64,000 nt of DNA from Nitrospinae bacterium AH_259_B05_G02_I21 (GTDB taxonomy: Bacteria > JADFOP01), in NCBI GenBank assembly GCA_027717595.1, contig JALLOF010000003.1, forward strand, positions 37,006 to 101,005, written 5' to 3'. A program made the position numbers and the translations under genes. Position 1 is the first letter of the stretch; every line of letters starts with the position of its first letter. This document shows positions 9,386 to 18,500 of this stretch, piece after piece. The notes beneath the pieces were generated by a model, which saw only the letters and a list, made by a program, of their open reading frames with translations, did not search any database and was not told the DNA's origin.

Positions 9386-10474
9386 TCAAGCGACCTGGGA
9401 GGCTACCAGAGCGTCAAGCACCGCTTCGCGGGGCACATCATCATAGAGGCCCACCCGGCCGACGGCTTCCATCAGGACGAGGCGGACCTTTTCGTCCCGG
9501 ACCTTCTTGTCCCGGGTCATGGCCTCCCAGAGGGCCTCGGGGTCCATCGGCGGCAGCCGGGTCGGAAGCCCGTAGGTTTCGAGGCAGCGCACCAGGCGGT
9601 CCGCCTCGGCCTCCCCGCAGAGCCCCAACGCCTCGGACAGGCGCGCCGCGCACGCCATCCCCATGGCCACCGCCAGCCCATGCTTGACGTTCTGGTAGGC
9701 GTCCACCGCCTCGACGGCGTGGGCAATGGTGTGGCCGAAGTTGAGAATGGAACGCAGCCCCTCCTCCCGCTCATCCTTCCCCACCACCGAGGCTTTGATG
9801 GCGCACGAGGTGAGCACGACGTGCTCCAAGGCCCCGGGGTCGAGGGACCGGACGGGCCCGGCTTGCTCCTCGAGAAACCCCAAAAAGGCCTCATCGGCGA
9901 TGACGCCGTACTTGATGACTTCGGCGAGCCCGGCCAGATACTCCTCGGGAGGTAAGGTAGTGAGGGTGGCTAGGTCGGCAACGACCAGGATGGGCTGGTA
10001 GAACGCCCCGATTAGGTTCTTGCCCAGGGGGTGGTTGACCGCCGTCTTGCCGCCAACGGATGAGTCCACCTGGGCAAGGAGTGTCGTCGGGACCTGGATG
10101 TACGGAACCCCGCGAAGGACGGTGGCGGCCACGAAGCCAACGAGGTCGCCGATCACCCCTCCGCCGAGGGCCAGCAGGGAGGTGTGGCGGTCCACCTTCA
10201 GCGTGAGGAGCTCGTCGTAGAGCCTAGAGGCCTGCTCCAGGCTCTTGGCCTCCTCGCCCTCGGGCACCTCGATGACGGCCGGGGCGCGCCCTAAGTCGCT
10301 GAGCCCCGAGGCAACTAGATCGCCATACAGCTTCTTTAGGCGCGGATGGGTGATAACGACGACCCGGTTTGCGAGCTCCATCCCTTCGAGCCACTCGCCA
10401 ACACGGTGGAGCAAGTTGGTCCCGACGACGATCGAGTAGCTGCGCTCGCCTAGCTCAACCCGCAGGAGCTTCAC
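9386..10474 (-). CDS. aroB: 3-dehydroquinate synthase
   Basis: Converts DAHP to 3-dehydroquinate using NAD+ and a divalent metal. The 362-residue protein has the NAD-binding LLALGGGVIGDLVGFVAAT segment, QVPTTLLAQVDSSVGGKTAVN, and the metal-ligand HTIAHAVEA region. Translation starts at GTG 10474, 14 nt after the pilM stop. No aroK (shikimate kinase) is adjacent, unlike in the proteobacterial pilMNOPQ-aroKB arrangement. Confidence 0.95.
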   Translation of the reverse strand: MKLLRVELGERSYSIVVGTNLLHRVGEWLEGMELANRVVVITHPRLKKLYGDLVASGLSDLGRAPAVIEVPEGEEAKSLEQASRLYDELLTLKVDRHTSLLALGGGVIGDLVGFVAATVLRGVPYIQVPTTLLAQVDSSVGGKTAVNHPLGKNLIGAFYQPILVVADLATLTTLPPEEYLAGLAEVIKYGVIADEAFLGFLEEQAGPVRSLDPGALEHVVLTSCAIKASVVGKDEREEGLRSILNFGHTIAHAVEAVDAYQNVKHGLAVAMGMACAARLSEALGLCGEAEADRLVRCLETYGLPTRLPPMDPEALWEAMTRDKKVRDEKVRLVLMEAVGRVGLYDDVPREAVLDALVASQVA

Positions 10475-10488
10475 GGCCCGGCCCCCCG

Positions 10489-11538
10489 TCAGCCTTGGGG
10501 CTCACGAAGGGCCCGCAGGGCGAGCCCCACGGCAACGGCCATTGCGGGCGCGACCTCCTGAAGCTGGTCGTGGTCCCACCGCGCCTCGTCGTATTCCACG
10601 TTGAGGAATGGGTTGAGCAGTTCCGTGGGGGCGCCGAGCCGCTCGGCCAGACACCGCTCGACCGTGGAGACCCGAGCGAGCCCACCGCCGAGGACGATGT
10701 CCGTCACGGGCGTCCCCCCCGGGCCGTAGCCACAGGCGTTGACCGCTTTCAGCAGGCGGTCGGCCAAGCCCTCGGCCGCCTCCTGGAGGGCGACCTCGGC
10801 ACCGGCGAGGTCGATGTCTTCCGGGCGATGGCCCCGCAAGAACAGCTCGGCCACTTCGGTCGCCGAATCGCACCGCGAGGCCACGTGCTCGATGATCGCC
10901 CGCCCCCCGATGGGCTCATCCCGCACCTCCACGGTCCGCTCGCCCTCCATCAGATGAACCGAACTCGCCGTGGCGCCCAAGTCCAGCAGGGCGACGACCT
11001 TGTTCGGGTCGGCCTCAAAGCAGAGGTGAAAGGTGTTCTCCAGGGCGAACGAAGCGTGGTCCACAACGAGCGGCTCCATGCCCGCCGAGGCCAGGGCATT
11101 ACGGTAGCCCTCAAGGACCTTCTTCCGGGCGGCCGCCACGATGATCTCTTCGCCCTGCCCGCCCCCCCCCGAGGGCTGGACGTGGTAGTCGAAGTTGACC
11201 TCCTCTGCAGGCCAGGGGAGGATCTGCTCGAGCTCCCAGCCGACGAGCTCGGCTACCTCATCGGGATCCGAGGCCGGCACGGTGAGGCGGCGGACGAAGA
11301 TGCCGGGGCCCTTGAGGGCCAGGACCACGCGGCGATGATCGACGTCATTGTCGGCGAAGAGGGCCTCCAGGGCCGCTCCCAGAGCCGCGGGATCGACCAC
11401 CTCCCCGTTGACGATTGAGCCCTCTGGGCATGGGGTGCTCCCGTAGCTGACAAGGCGCAGGGCTGCGGGGGCCTCTTCCAGGCAGAGGGCCTTCAGGACG
11501 TGGCTGCCCACATCGAGGCCGACGGCGGTGGCTGTCAT
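10489..11538 (-). CDS. pilM: PilM-like type IV pilus/secretion assembly ATPase-fold protein
   Basis: An actin-like (FtsA/PilM family) protein of 349 residues, beginning TAVGLDVGSHVLKALCLE and containing the phosphate-binding VALLDLGATASSVHLM and the late VLGGGLARV loop. PilM normally binds the cytoplasmic tail of PilN and links the pilus motor to the alignment complex. Here no pilN, pilO, pilP or pilQ follows: the next gene is aroB, 14 nt away. It is the first gene of the aro-efp-acc operon. It could be a relic, or partner genes may be elsewhere. Confidence 0.85.
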   Translation of the reverse strand: MTATAVGLDVGSHVLKALCLEEAPAALRLVSYGSTPCPEGSIVNGEVVDPAALGAALEALFADNDVDHRRVVLALKGPGIFVRRLTVPASDPDEVAELVGWELEQILPWPAEEVNFDYHVQPSGGGGQGEEIIVAAARKKVLEGYRNALASAGMEPLVVDHASFALENTFHLCFEADPNKVVALLDLGATASSVHLMEGERTVEVRDEPIGGRAIIEHVASRCDSATEVAELFLRGHRPEDIDLAGAEVALQEAAEGLADRLLKAVNACGYGPGGTPVTDIVLGGGLARVSTVERCLAERLGAPTELLNPFLNVEYDEARWDHDQLQEVAPAMAVAVGLALRALREPQG

Positions 11539-11586
11539 GGGAGGTCGCTCCTTATGAAGCTGGATGGGCCCGGGCTGCCTCGCCTC

Positions 11587-11615
11587 ATGCTAGCGACGCC
11601 GTAAAGGGTTGTCAA
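11587..11615 (-). promoter_or_regulatory. sigma-70 promoter of the pilM-aroB-aroQ-efp-accBC operon
   Basis: On the minus strand, TTGACA (11615-11610), a 17-bp spacer and TAGCAT (11592-11587). Transcription would start about 40 nt upstream of the pilM ATG. Gaps between the following genes are short or negative, so this is likely the promoter of the whole six-gene operon. Confidence 0.7.
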
Positions 11616-11624
11616 GGTTGGGCC

Positions 11625-12557
11625 TTACCCGACGATTAGGGGCACGGGGGTGAAGGTCGCAACGAAGATGGCGATGGTCAGCCAGCCGAGCGCCCACCGG
11701 GTCCGCGTGAGGGAGACCTCTTCAACGAGCACCGATGGGTGGCGAAACCCGACGAAATAGATGAGGGCGAGCCAAATGAGCCACCCCTGCCAGAGGAACG
11801 ACAGCGGCACCAGGGCCGCGGCCATCAGGCCAGCCACCATGCCTTGGCGGCAGCCGAAGAGGCTGTAGATGATGTGGCCGCCGTCGAGTTGACCGAAGGG
11901 CAGCAAGTTGAGCGCGGTCACGAAGAGGCCCACCCAGCCGGCCACCGCCACCGGGTGCAGAATGATATCGTACCGGACGAGGTCCACGCCGTGGACAAGA
12001 CGGACCAGGCCGTTGAAGAGCAGCGAGCCCCCAAACAGGAGGTTCGCGCCGGTGGTAGGCGTGTGCGGGTGGACCATCGAGAGCTTGAGGCCCACCACCA
12101 CGGCCGGCACCGCGACGACGAATCCCGCCAGGGGGCCCGCCACTGCAATGTCGAACAGGGCGACGCGGTGAGGCACGGGGGATTTCATCTTGATTACGGC
12201 TCCCATGGTGCCGAAGATGAAAGGCGGCGGGACGGGGATGAAGTAGGGCAAGGTGGCCTTAACCCCCCAGCGGCGGCTCATCACGAAGTGGCCGGCCTCG
12301 TGCACTCCCAGGATGCCCAGTAGCGTAGCCGAGAAGGAGAAGCCCGCCCGGACGGTCATCCAGGGCGAGACGAAGGGGTTTATGCCCCGGAGCATGGCCC
12401 CGGCCACGAGTGTGGTGGCGACGGTCGCCAAAAACAGGACGATGTTCACCCAGGGCACAGAGGGCGCCCGAGGGGGCTGCGCATAGAGGGGCGGAGGCCA
12501 ATCGGGAGGCCGAGCGGCAGGGGAAATCGAGGGAAATCTGGGTGATTGGCTATCCAT
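11625..12557 (-). CDS. site-2 protease family (M50) membrane metalloprotease
   Basis: A 310-residue polytopic protein with zinc-protease motif HEAGH and the second-site motif NLLPFGQLDGGHI (NxxPxxxLDG) near the C-terminus. About six hydrophobic segments are visible. The long cytoplasmic-type segment between motifs and the absence of a PDZ domain place it with the Rip/EcsP-like large-loop group rather than RseP. The chosen start is ATG 12557; the open frame extends to 13079, but that would run across the promoter at 12624-12652 and khpA. It is probably monocistronic. The substrate is unknown. Confidence 0.88.
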   Translation of the reverse strand: MDSQSPRFPSISPAARPPDWPPPLYAQPPRAPSVPWVNIVLFLATVATTLVAGAMLRGINPFVSPWMTVRAGFSFSATLLGILGVHEAGHFVMSRRWGVKATLPYFIPVPPPFIFGTMGAVIKMKSPVPHRVALFDIAVAGPLAGFVVAVPAVVVGLKLSMVHPHTPTTGANLLFGGSLLFNGLVRLVHGVDLVRYDIILHPVAVAGWVGLFVTALNLLPFGQLDGGHIIYSLFGCRQGMVAGLMAAALVPLSFLWQGWLIWLALIYFVGFRHPSVLVEEVSLTRTRWALGWLTIAIFVATFTPVPLIVG

Positions 12558-12623
12558 ATTCACGGTTTGGGTTTGATAGAGAACGCGGGGGACCTCAAAT
12601 TGGCCCCCACACGGGTTTTTCCC

Positions 12624-12652
12624 AGTATAGCCGACGCAAAAAGGCGGTTCAA
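12624..12652 (-). promoter_or_regulatory. sigma-70 promoter of the M50 protease gene
   Basis: Minus strand: TTGAAC (12652-12647), a 17-bp spacer and TATACT (12629-12624). The start site would be near 12617, giving a leader of about 60 nt. Its position supports ATG 12557 as the real start. Confidence 0.65.
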
Positions 12653-12710
12653 GCCCCCTCCGTAGGCACCAGGATACCAAAGAAATGATGGAATGAATGG
12701 GAATCAAGGG

Positions 12711-12747
12711 GGGGGGTCCGCCCTTGACGATGCCCGAGGGACCCCCC
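12711..12747. repeat. GC-rich inverted repeat between M50 protease and khpA
   Basis: GGGGGGTCC (12711-12719) is complementary to GGACCCCCC (12739-12747), a 9-bp stem with a 19-nt loop. It lies between the divergent genes. No T-run follows on the plus strand, so it is not a standard terminator. It may be a leader hairpin of khpA or an insulating structure. Confidence 0.5.
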
Positions 12748-12810
12748 AAATTCATAAAAACAAGCCCAATATACCACCAACAACCAATAGCTGGAGAGAG
12801 GCGACATCCT

Positions 12811-13107
12811 ATGGAACCGCTAACGAACACGGAGCATGGTATCGACGCACCAGGGTCTGAGGTTGAGCAGATGGATATGAAGATGCTTGTTGAAATATTA
12901 GCCAAGTCCATCGTCGACAAACCTGATGCGGTGGCGGTCAGTGGTGTCGAGGGCGAGAACTCAACGGTCCTCGAGCTTCGCGTCGCAAAAGAAGACATCG
13001 GCAAGGTCATCGGCAAGAGCGGTCGGACCATCACGGCGATGCGGACCATCCTGAACGCCACGCGAGCCCAGAAGTTCAAGCGCCATATTCTCGAAGTGCT
13101 CGAATAG
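12811..13107 (+). CDS. khpA: KH-domain RNA-binding protein KhpA
   Basis: A 98-residue protein made mostly of one type II KH domain, with the RNA-binding GxxG loop in GKVIGKSGRTI. The family (YlqC/KhpA) binds RNA and in Gram-positives works with KhpB in cell-envelope control. ATG 12811 lies nine bases after GGAGAGAGG; ATG 12871 would give the minimal KH domain, and an in-frame ATG at 12697 precedes the hairpin and lacks support. It is usually found between rpsP and rimM, but here it stands alone. Confidence 0.88.
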   Translation: MEPLTNTEHGIDAPGSEVEQMDMKMLVEILAKSIVDKPDAVAVSGVEGENSTVLELRVAKEDIGKVIGKSGRTITAMRTILNATRAQKFKRHILEVLE

Positions 13108-13183
13108 GCCTTTAGTCAGGCCCCGGCGGGGCAGGACCTATCCTTCCACCCGCGGTCTGCTCGCACCTCGCCACGTCCATCAT

Positions 13184-13213
13184 TTGACACTCGGGCGACT
13201 CCTGGGATATACT
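13184..13213 (+). promoter_or_regulatory. sigma-70 promoter of the TPR/periplasmic-binding gene
   Basis: TTGACA (13184-13189), an 18-bp spacer and TATACT (13208-13213). The start site near 13220 excludes any start codon within the promoter and favours ATG 13250. Confidence 0.75.
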
Positions 13214-13249
13214 TCGCCTCCCATGAGGAGGGATGCGGGAGCTGCACCG

Positions 13250-15253
13250 ATGCGGCGCTGGCGGTGGGTAGTGCTCGAGGCCGTGGTCCTCGTAGGGCTC
13301 ATCCTAGGGCCCTTCCCCGCATACGCCGACGAAGCAATCGACGAGCCGACCGAATCGTACGCCCCCGCCCGCGCGCTGACCACCCGCATGAGCCTGCTGC
13401 CCCCTCCTCCTCCCATCCCCCCGTCCGCCCCCAAGCCCTTCAAGGAAGCCGTCGCCCTCTACCGGCGAGGCAGGCTCACCGAGGCCGCCCACGCCTTTTC
13501 GGCCTTCATTCGCGAGCACCCGGCCACCCTCACCACCGACGACGCCTTCTACTACCTCGGCGAGATCGCCTACCGGCAAGGCCAGTACGCCGATGCGCTG
13601 CGGACCTACCAGTACCTCCTGGAGAAGTTTCTCTCCTCGGATCGGTACCTCTCGGCGCAGGCCCGGGTCGGTTTTTGTTACTATCAGCTGGGGTTCTATG
13701 AGAAGACGACCGAGGTGCTGAAACCCCTCCTGCCGCGATTGGCCGACCCCAACGAGCGATGGTCCGTCCGGCTGGCCCTGGCGCTGGCGGCCGCCAAGCG
13801 GGGCGACAGGCTCCGGTCAGCTGCCATATGGATCGACGCGCTGCGGGAGGCCCCGAGTGACGCCCACCGGGCTTCGGCCCGCAAAGTGCTCGGGGAGCTG
13901 ATGGCGGAGATGACGAACCGGGAGCTGCTCCAGGTCATCGACCGATTTCCGACCGAGTTCCCGCGCGCTCATGCCCGCCTCCAGCTCGGGCTCAACTACT
14001 TCAACGCCCGGCGCTTCAAGGAAGCCAGCCAGACGCTGATGGGTTTCCTCATCGACCACCCAAAACACCCCGAGGCTAGACGGGCTGAGGCGATCCTCGC
14101 CTTCATAGATAAGACCTTCACCGTCGACACAGCCAAGCTGGGCCTGATCCTGCCCCTGACCGGGCCGGAGTCGGTGGCGGGACAATCCATCCTCCAGGGG
14201 GTGCAGCTCGCAATCGCCCAGGTCGGGGTGAGCGCCGAGGGACGACCCTACCGGCTCATCATCCGCGACTCGGCGGGCGTGCCCGAGCGGGCCCAGGCGG
14301 CCGTCGCCCGGCTGGCCCGCGAAGAGAAGGTCATCGGCATCATCGGCCCCGTCTTCAGCGAGACCGCACGGGCCGCGGCTGCCGAGGCCGATCGGCTGAA
14401 GGTGCCGATGGTCGTGCCTTTCGCCCACGCCCCGGGCATCCCCGAGTTGAGCCCATACGTCTTTCGCAACAGCCTCACCAACCGGGCCCAGGCGGCCTTC
14501 ATGGCGCGCTACGCCGTCGAGTCGCTGGGGCTCAAGCGCTTTGCGATTCTCTACCCCGACGACTCGTACGGCAACGACCTGAAAACCCTCTTCACGCTGG
14601 GCGTGGAGGCCCTGGGAGGGCGGGTCGTCGGCCAGGCGGCCTACGATCCGGCGGCCAACGACTTCACGGAGTCCATCCGGACGCTCGGCGGCATCGCAGA
14701 TGAGGAGCTCGAGCGCCTCTCGCCCGACACCGAAGACGGGGTGGCCCCCACCTCGCCGTTACCGGTGGCCCAGACCGCCCCGCCCATCGACTACGACGCG
14801 CTCTTCATCCCCGGCTACTTCGACAAGGTCGGGCTGCTCGCCCCCCAGCTCGCCTTCTACAACGTGATGGGGGTCGCGCTGCTGGGCGGCAACGGATGGA
14901 ACTCCCCCGAGCTTCTAACCATCGGCGAGCACTACGTGGAGGGGGCGGTTTTCGTAGACGGCTTCTTCGCCGGCTCGAAGCGGACGGCTGTCAAGACCTT
15001 CGTCGAGAACTTCCGGCTCAGCTTCGGCCAAGACCCCGACATCCTGGCGGCCCAGGCCTACGACGCGGCGGGACTCATCCTGCGCGTCTTGGGCGACGGC
15101 GCCGCCACCCGCGAGCAGCTGCGCGAGGGGCTCCTCACCATCCGCGACTACCCCGGTGCCTCGGGGACCACCTCGATGACCGAGACCGGCGAGGCCGTAA
15201 AAGAGCTCTTCCTGCTCATGGTGCGAAAAGGCGCCATCACGCAGATAAATTGA
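13250..15253 (+). CDS. TPR plus periplasmic ligand-binding fold protein (LpoA/penicillin-binding-protein-activator-like)
   Basis: The preferred start is ATG 13250 with GGGAG eight bases upstream, downstream of the predicted start site; it gives 667 residues. A signal peptide (MRRWRW, hydrophobic stretch, FPAYA) is followed by a Pro-rich linker and TPR-like helices (PFKEAVALYRRGRLTEAAHAF and further repeats). From about residue 300 there is a type I periplasmic-binding fold (LGLILPLTGPESVAGQSILQG; VIGIIGPVFSETARAAAAEAD). This TPR-plus-Peripla_BP_6 order is that of E. coli LpoA, an outer-membrane activator of PBP1A. A ponA homologue lies 4.5 kb away, separated by the ATPase island. An amino-acid-binding role cannot be excluded. 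No lipobox cysteine is seen. Confidence 0.85.
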   Translation: MRRWRWVVLEAVVLVGLILGPFPAYADEAIDEPTESYAPARALTTRMSLLPPPPPIPPSAPKPFKEAVALYRRGRLTEAAHAFSAFIREHPATLTTDDAFYYLGEIAYRQGQYADALRTYQYLLEKFLSSDRYLSAQARVGFCYYQLGFYEKTTEVLKPLLPRLADPNERWSVRLALALAAAKRGDRLRSAAIWIDALREAPSDAHRASARKVLGELMAEMTNRELLQVIDRFPTEFPRAHARLQLGLNYFNARRFKEASQTLMGFLIDHPKHPEARRAEAILAFIDKTFTVDTAKLGLILPLTGPESVAGQSILQGVQLAIAQVGVSAEGRPYRLIIRDSAGVPERAQAAVARLAREEKVIGIIGPVFSETARAAAAEADRLKVPMVVPFAHAPGIPELSPYVFRNSLTNRAQAAFMARYAVESLGLKRFAILYPDDSYGNDLKTLFTLGVEALGGRVVGQAAYDPAANDFTESIRTLGGIADEELERLSPDTEDGVAPTSPLPVAQTAPPIDYDALFIPGYFDKVGLLAPQLAFYNVMGVALLGGNGWNSPELLTIGEHYVEGAVFVDGFFAGSKRTAVKTFVENFRLSFGQDPDILAAQAYDAAGLILRVLGDGAATREQLREGLLTIRDYPGASGTTSMTETGEAVKELFLLMVRKGAITQIN

Positions 15254-15509
15254 GTGTGAGGCCACCAGCCCGCCAGCGACCTTCATGCTTTAAGCCCCTT
15301 AACGGTCACGCCGAAGGCTTCTTGAATCCGGAATAAGAATAGGATATTTGGACGAAAAAGACTGGCTATTTATGGAAGGACATCAGTGATGCGATCCTTG
15401 ACCAAATAGGCCAGGAAAATGACATCTATTGGTGTTGTACCTTACATAAGGATTTGTAAGTAGATACGGAGCTAAAGTGTCCTGGAGACTATCGTGGTGA
15501 GTTTCATAT
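15254..15509. other. AT-rich junction between core gene and ATPase island
   Basis: Composition falls abruptly after about 15290. A plus-strand open stretch of 38 codons (15343-15456) has no start codon and no recognisable product; it may be a gene remnant. I see no tRNA, repeat or integrase in the junction. Confidence 0.3.
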
Positions 15510-18500
15510 CTATAATTCCTTCTCTATACATCTAATCTCGTATCTCTCGCAAAATTCCCTTATCTCTTGAGGTATTTCCCAGGCGATTAGAACCGCCTCG
15601 ACCATCGGAGAGCCGATGTCAATTCCTCGCTCGGCACACCTCAACGCCTTGTACTTCAACGCCTGATAATTGCCGGGGTAGGGGGCGTCAGTCTCAATCT
15701 CGACGACCACCTCCTTGTCATCACGAAGTCTAAAAAGAATATCGACCCTGTCCTTGGACGGGAAGACATATTCGACATCTGTCGATTCGACATCTATAAG
15801 TCCGATTTCGTGCGGGTTCTCCGCCACCCAATCCTTTAACTTTTCATGCTCCTCACCCTCTCTTCCAGGGCCGAGTATCCTTTCAATCGCACGCAGTTTG
15901 TCACTAAGCTTTTTGGCTTTTTTATCACTCGAGGAACTTGGTGATTTTGCCTTCCTACCCTTTCTTACAGGTCTTTTGTCCTCCTCCTTTTCCAAAAGCT
16001 CATCCTCAGGGAGAGGAGGCTGACTATCCTCAAGACCTGGGATTATGTCAAATCGGGGGGGAGGAAAACCTCTGAACTCGCATATCTCAACAATGTCTTC
16101 CATCCCTTTCCTCGAAATCACGCCTAACATCGTGAAAAGGAAGTCATATAGACCCTCTTTATTTTTCAGAAATGAGAAGATATCGGCCAGGGTTTCAGAT
16201 AAGGTCGTGACCACTAGCTTGGGATTGTCGTTGTCCATGAACGTCTGATATAGACACGTCTTATCGTTTAGGACCATTACACAAGGCTTCGGCATTGTGT
16301 GTACTGTCTCCCCGTTAATCGATAAGACCGATGTAAGGTGCGGGGTGTATTCGACGGTCATCTGGATCAGTCTCTCGAACTCTTCTTGGATTCTCCGTTT
16401 ATACGAAGGGTTTTCCGCTATCAATTTGCTCTCGGCGCATAGTAACAGACATTGAATCTCAAGCGGATTTAGCTCGATGACACCTTCGGCCGCATGAACA
16501 GAACCCTCGATAACCTCGGACAATCTGTGAATACCAAGGGGACGGAGTAGCTCTTCATACCGCTTCTTGGTCAGGTTCCCACTCTTAGAGGTGTAAAATA
16601 TCGGAAGGACGTGTCGAAGGTCACCGTGTAACTTTCGGTCATCGTCGTTGACGACGCAATACACGTTTTCGCTTTCGTCACTCCATCGCCCACCCTCAAG
16701 CCATACTTTGAAGACTGCCCTCCCTTCATCTTGCTCTTGGGAGAAGAGTTTTAGGAATTCATCGTCAATCACATTGAGAACGATATGCTCCCATACGCTT
16801 ACTTCGTCCTCGGTCAGCTTGCTTCTAGGGTAAAGATGATCGACGAGGTACTCGTGATAATTGCTCGTCGTAAGCGTTTCGTTGATTCCCAGGTTCTCGA
16901 CGAAAAACGTCCTCAGGTTTTTATAACGGCTGTAATATCTGTTTATTGGTGGCCACCAGCCCCCCCGAAGCGTGCCCAACTCACCACTTTTCCAGACGAC
17001 ATCTTTGGATGTCCGATACGGGTCGTCATGTTCAGGCACAAAGATTAGAGGACGTGATTTGAAGGATTGTCTTACGCCCTCCCTATCCCCCGGTGTGCTG
17101 TCCTTGCCAGTGTAGACCATCTTACGCAGCGCCTTGTACGCGCCTAAGAACTCCTCTTGTTCCTTCGACTCGTTAGTAGCTAGTTGACCAAGGTGTTCGA
17201 TTATCCTCTCTGTGGAAATGCCCTCTTCTATGCCCAGATAAGCTATGAAGTCTTTGTTGCTAAGTTCTACTGATATGACTGGTAACCCTGGAGTCCCATA
17301 TTTACTGGTCCTTTTCGTGTTCAAACACGCATTGCTCACATAGGTCAGATTATCGTATAATGTCGGTACCCATTTAGCGTTCTTCAAAAACTTGCTAAAT
17401 GATGAGTTGTTCCCTATTTCAGTCCCAGGGGTACTAAAAAAATAATGATATCTACCACTCACATAGTTTTTATAATAGTCCCAGTGGCCATCAATCATCT
17501 GCAAAATTGTTTCATAAGTCTCAACCGGTGAATGCCCTTCTACGATATTGGTTTGTAAAGGAAGCCTGTAATCAATTAACCTCGCACTTCTTGTTGAACG
17601 TTTAGAGGGTATCCCGAGTCCTTCAAGCCGTTCATAGGAAGGATTTTCTTCGGACAAAGTTTGAATTGGGAGGTACTCATTGACTCCCATTTCGACAAAA
17701 AATGTCCTCCATTGATCTAGCTCTTTGTCAGTCTGTGGTTTGTTTTTTCCGACGAACTTATTAATATATATTTCGCTTAAGAATGGAATATCGTCAGGGT
17801 TTAGGCAGATCTCTTCGACAGGCCATCTTGGTTTGTATTCCCTTGGCAATGTCAACTCTTTGGGCTTGCACCATGACGGGGCTTCATCATCAGGACGCTC
17901 TTTCGATAGAAATCGCAACCTAGCCGTTTCCCAGGTATCTGGATTGTCTTTGACAAACTTCGTGAACTTGAGAAGCTGGGTCTCGTTATAGTCATCAAAT
18001 CGGTCTTCAAAAGCTAGATTTATGACTTTCTGGACAATCTCGGCAGGCTCAAGGGGAGGAACCATCCTTTCCAAGAAATCTCGGGCTTCACCCCGCACCT
18101 TTCTAAGCGCTTGAGTGGGTTTAGGACTATATAAATAGTCGAGAAACTTTTTGCTAACTAAACTATAATGTCCTTCAAAGATATCTCTGGGGATGCCTGC
18201 ACTACCACCTAGTCGAAACACTTTCCCAGAAGGTTTGATAAATCCGGTAGACGATGGAATACACGGGTAACCTTCCACTTCATTTTCAGATATCTCCCAT
18301 TCTGACATCTGATCCTCTAGGAAAGCGTATAGTTGGCATAACCATAAATAGTTCTTCCTCTTTCCTTTATAAAGGGAATTTTTAGATAAAATTTCTCCCG
18401 CCTGTAACCTTTCAATTTTCTCATTTATATAAGGTATATCTTGCTCGTCTATGGACTGGTCTAAGTACCAATAGTCACGACCCGTGACAGTCTTTAAGTC

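Noticed and set aside
12558..13079. N-terminal extension of the M50 protease up to 13079
   Set aside because: It would run antisense through khpA and across a good promoter at 12624-12652.
13184..13249. Upstream in-frame starts of the TPR/periplasmic-binding gene
   Set aside because: The TTG at 13184 is the -35 box itself, and ATG 13223 is nearly at the predicted transcription start; ATG 13250 has the ribosome binding site and signal peptide.
15343..15456. Plus-strand open stretch of 38 codons (KDISDAILDQIGQENDIYW segment)
   Set aside because: No start codon and no recognised family; at best a gene remnant at the island edge.
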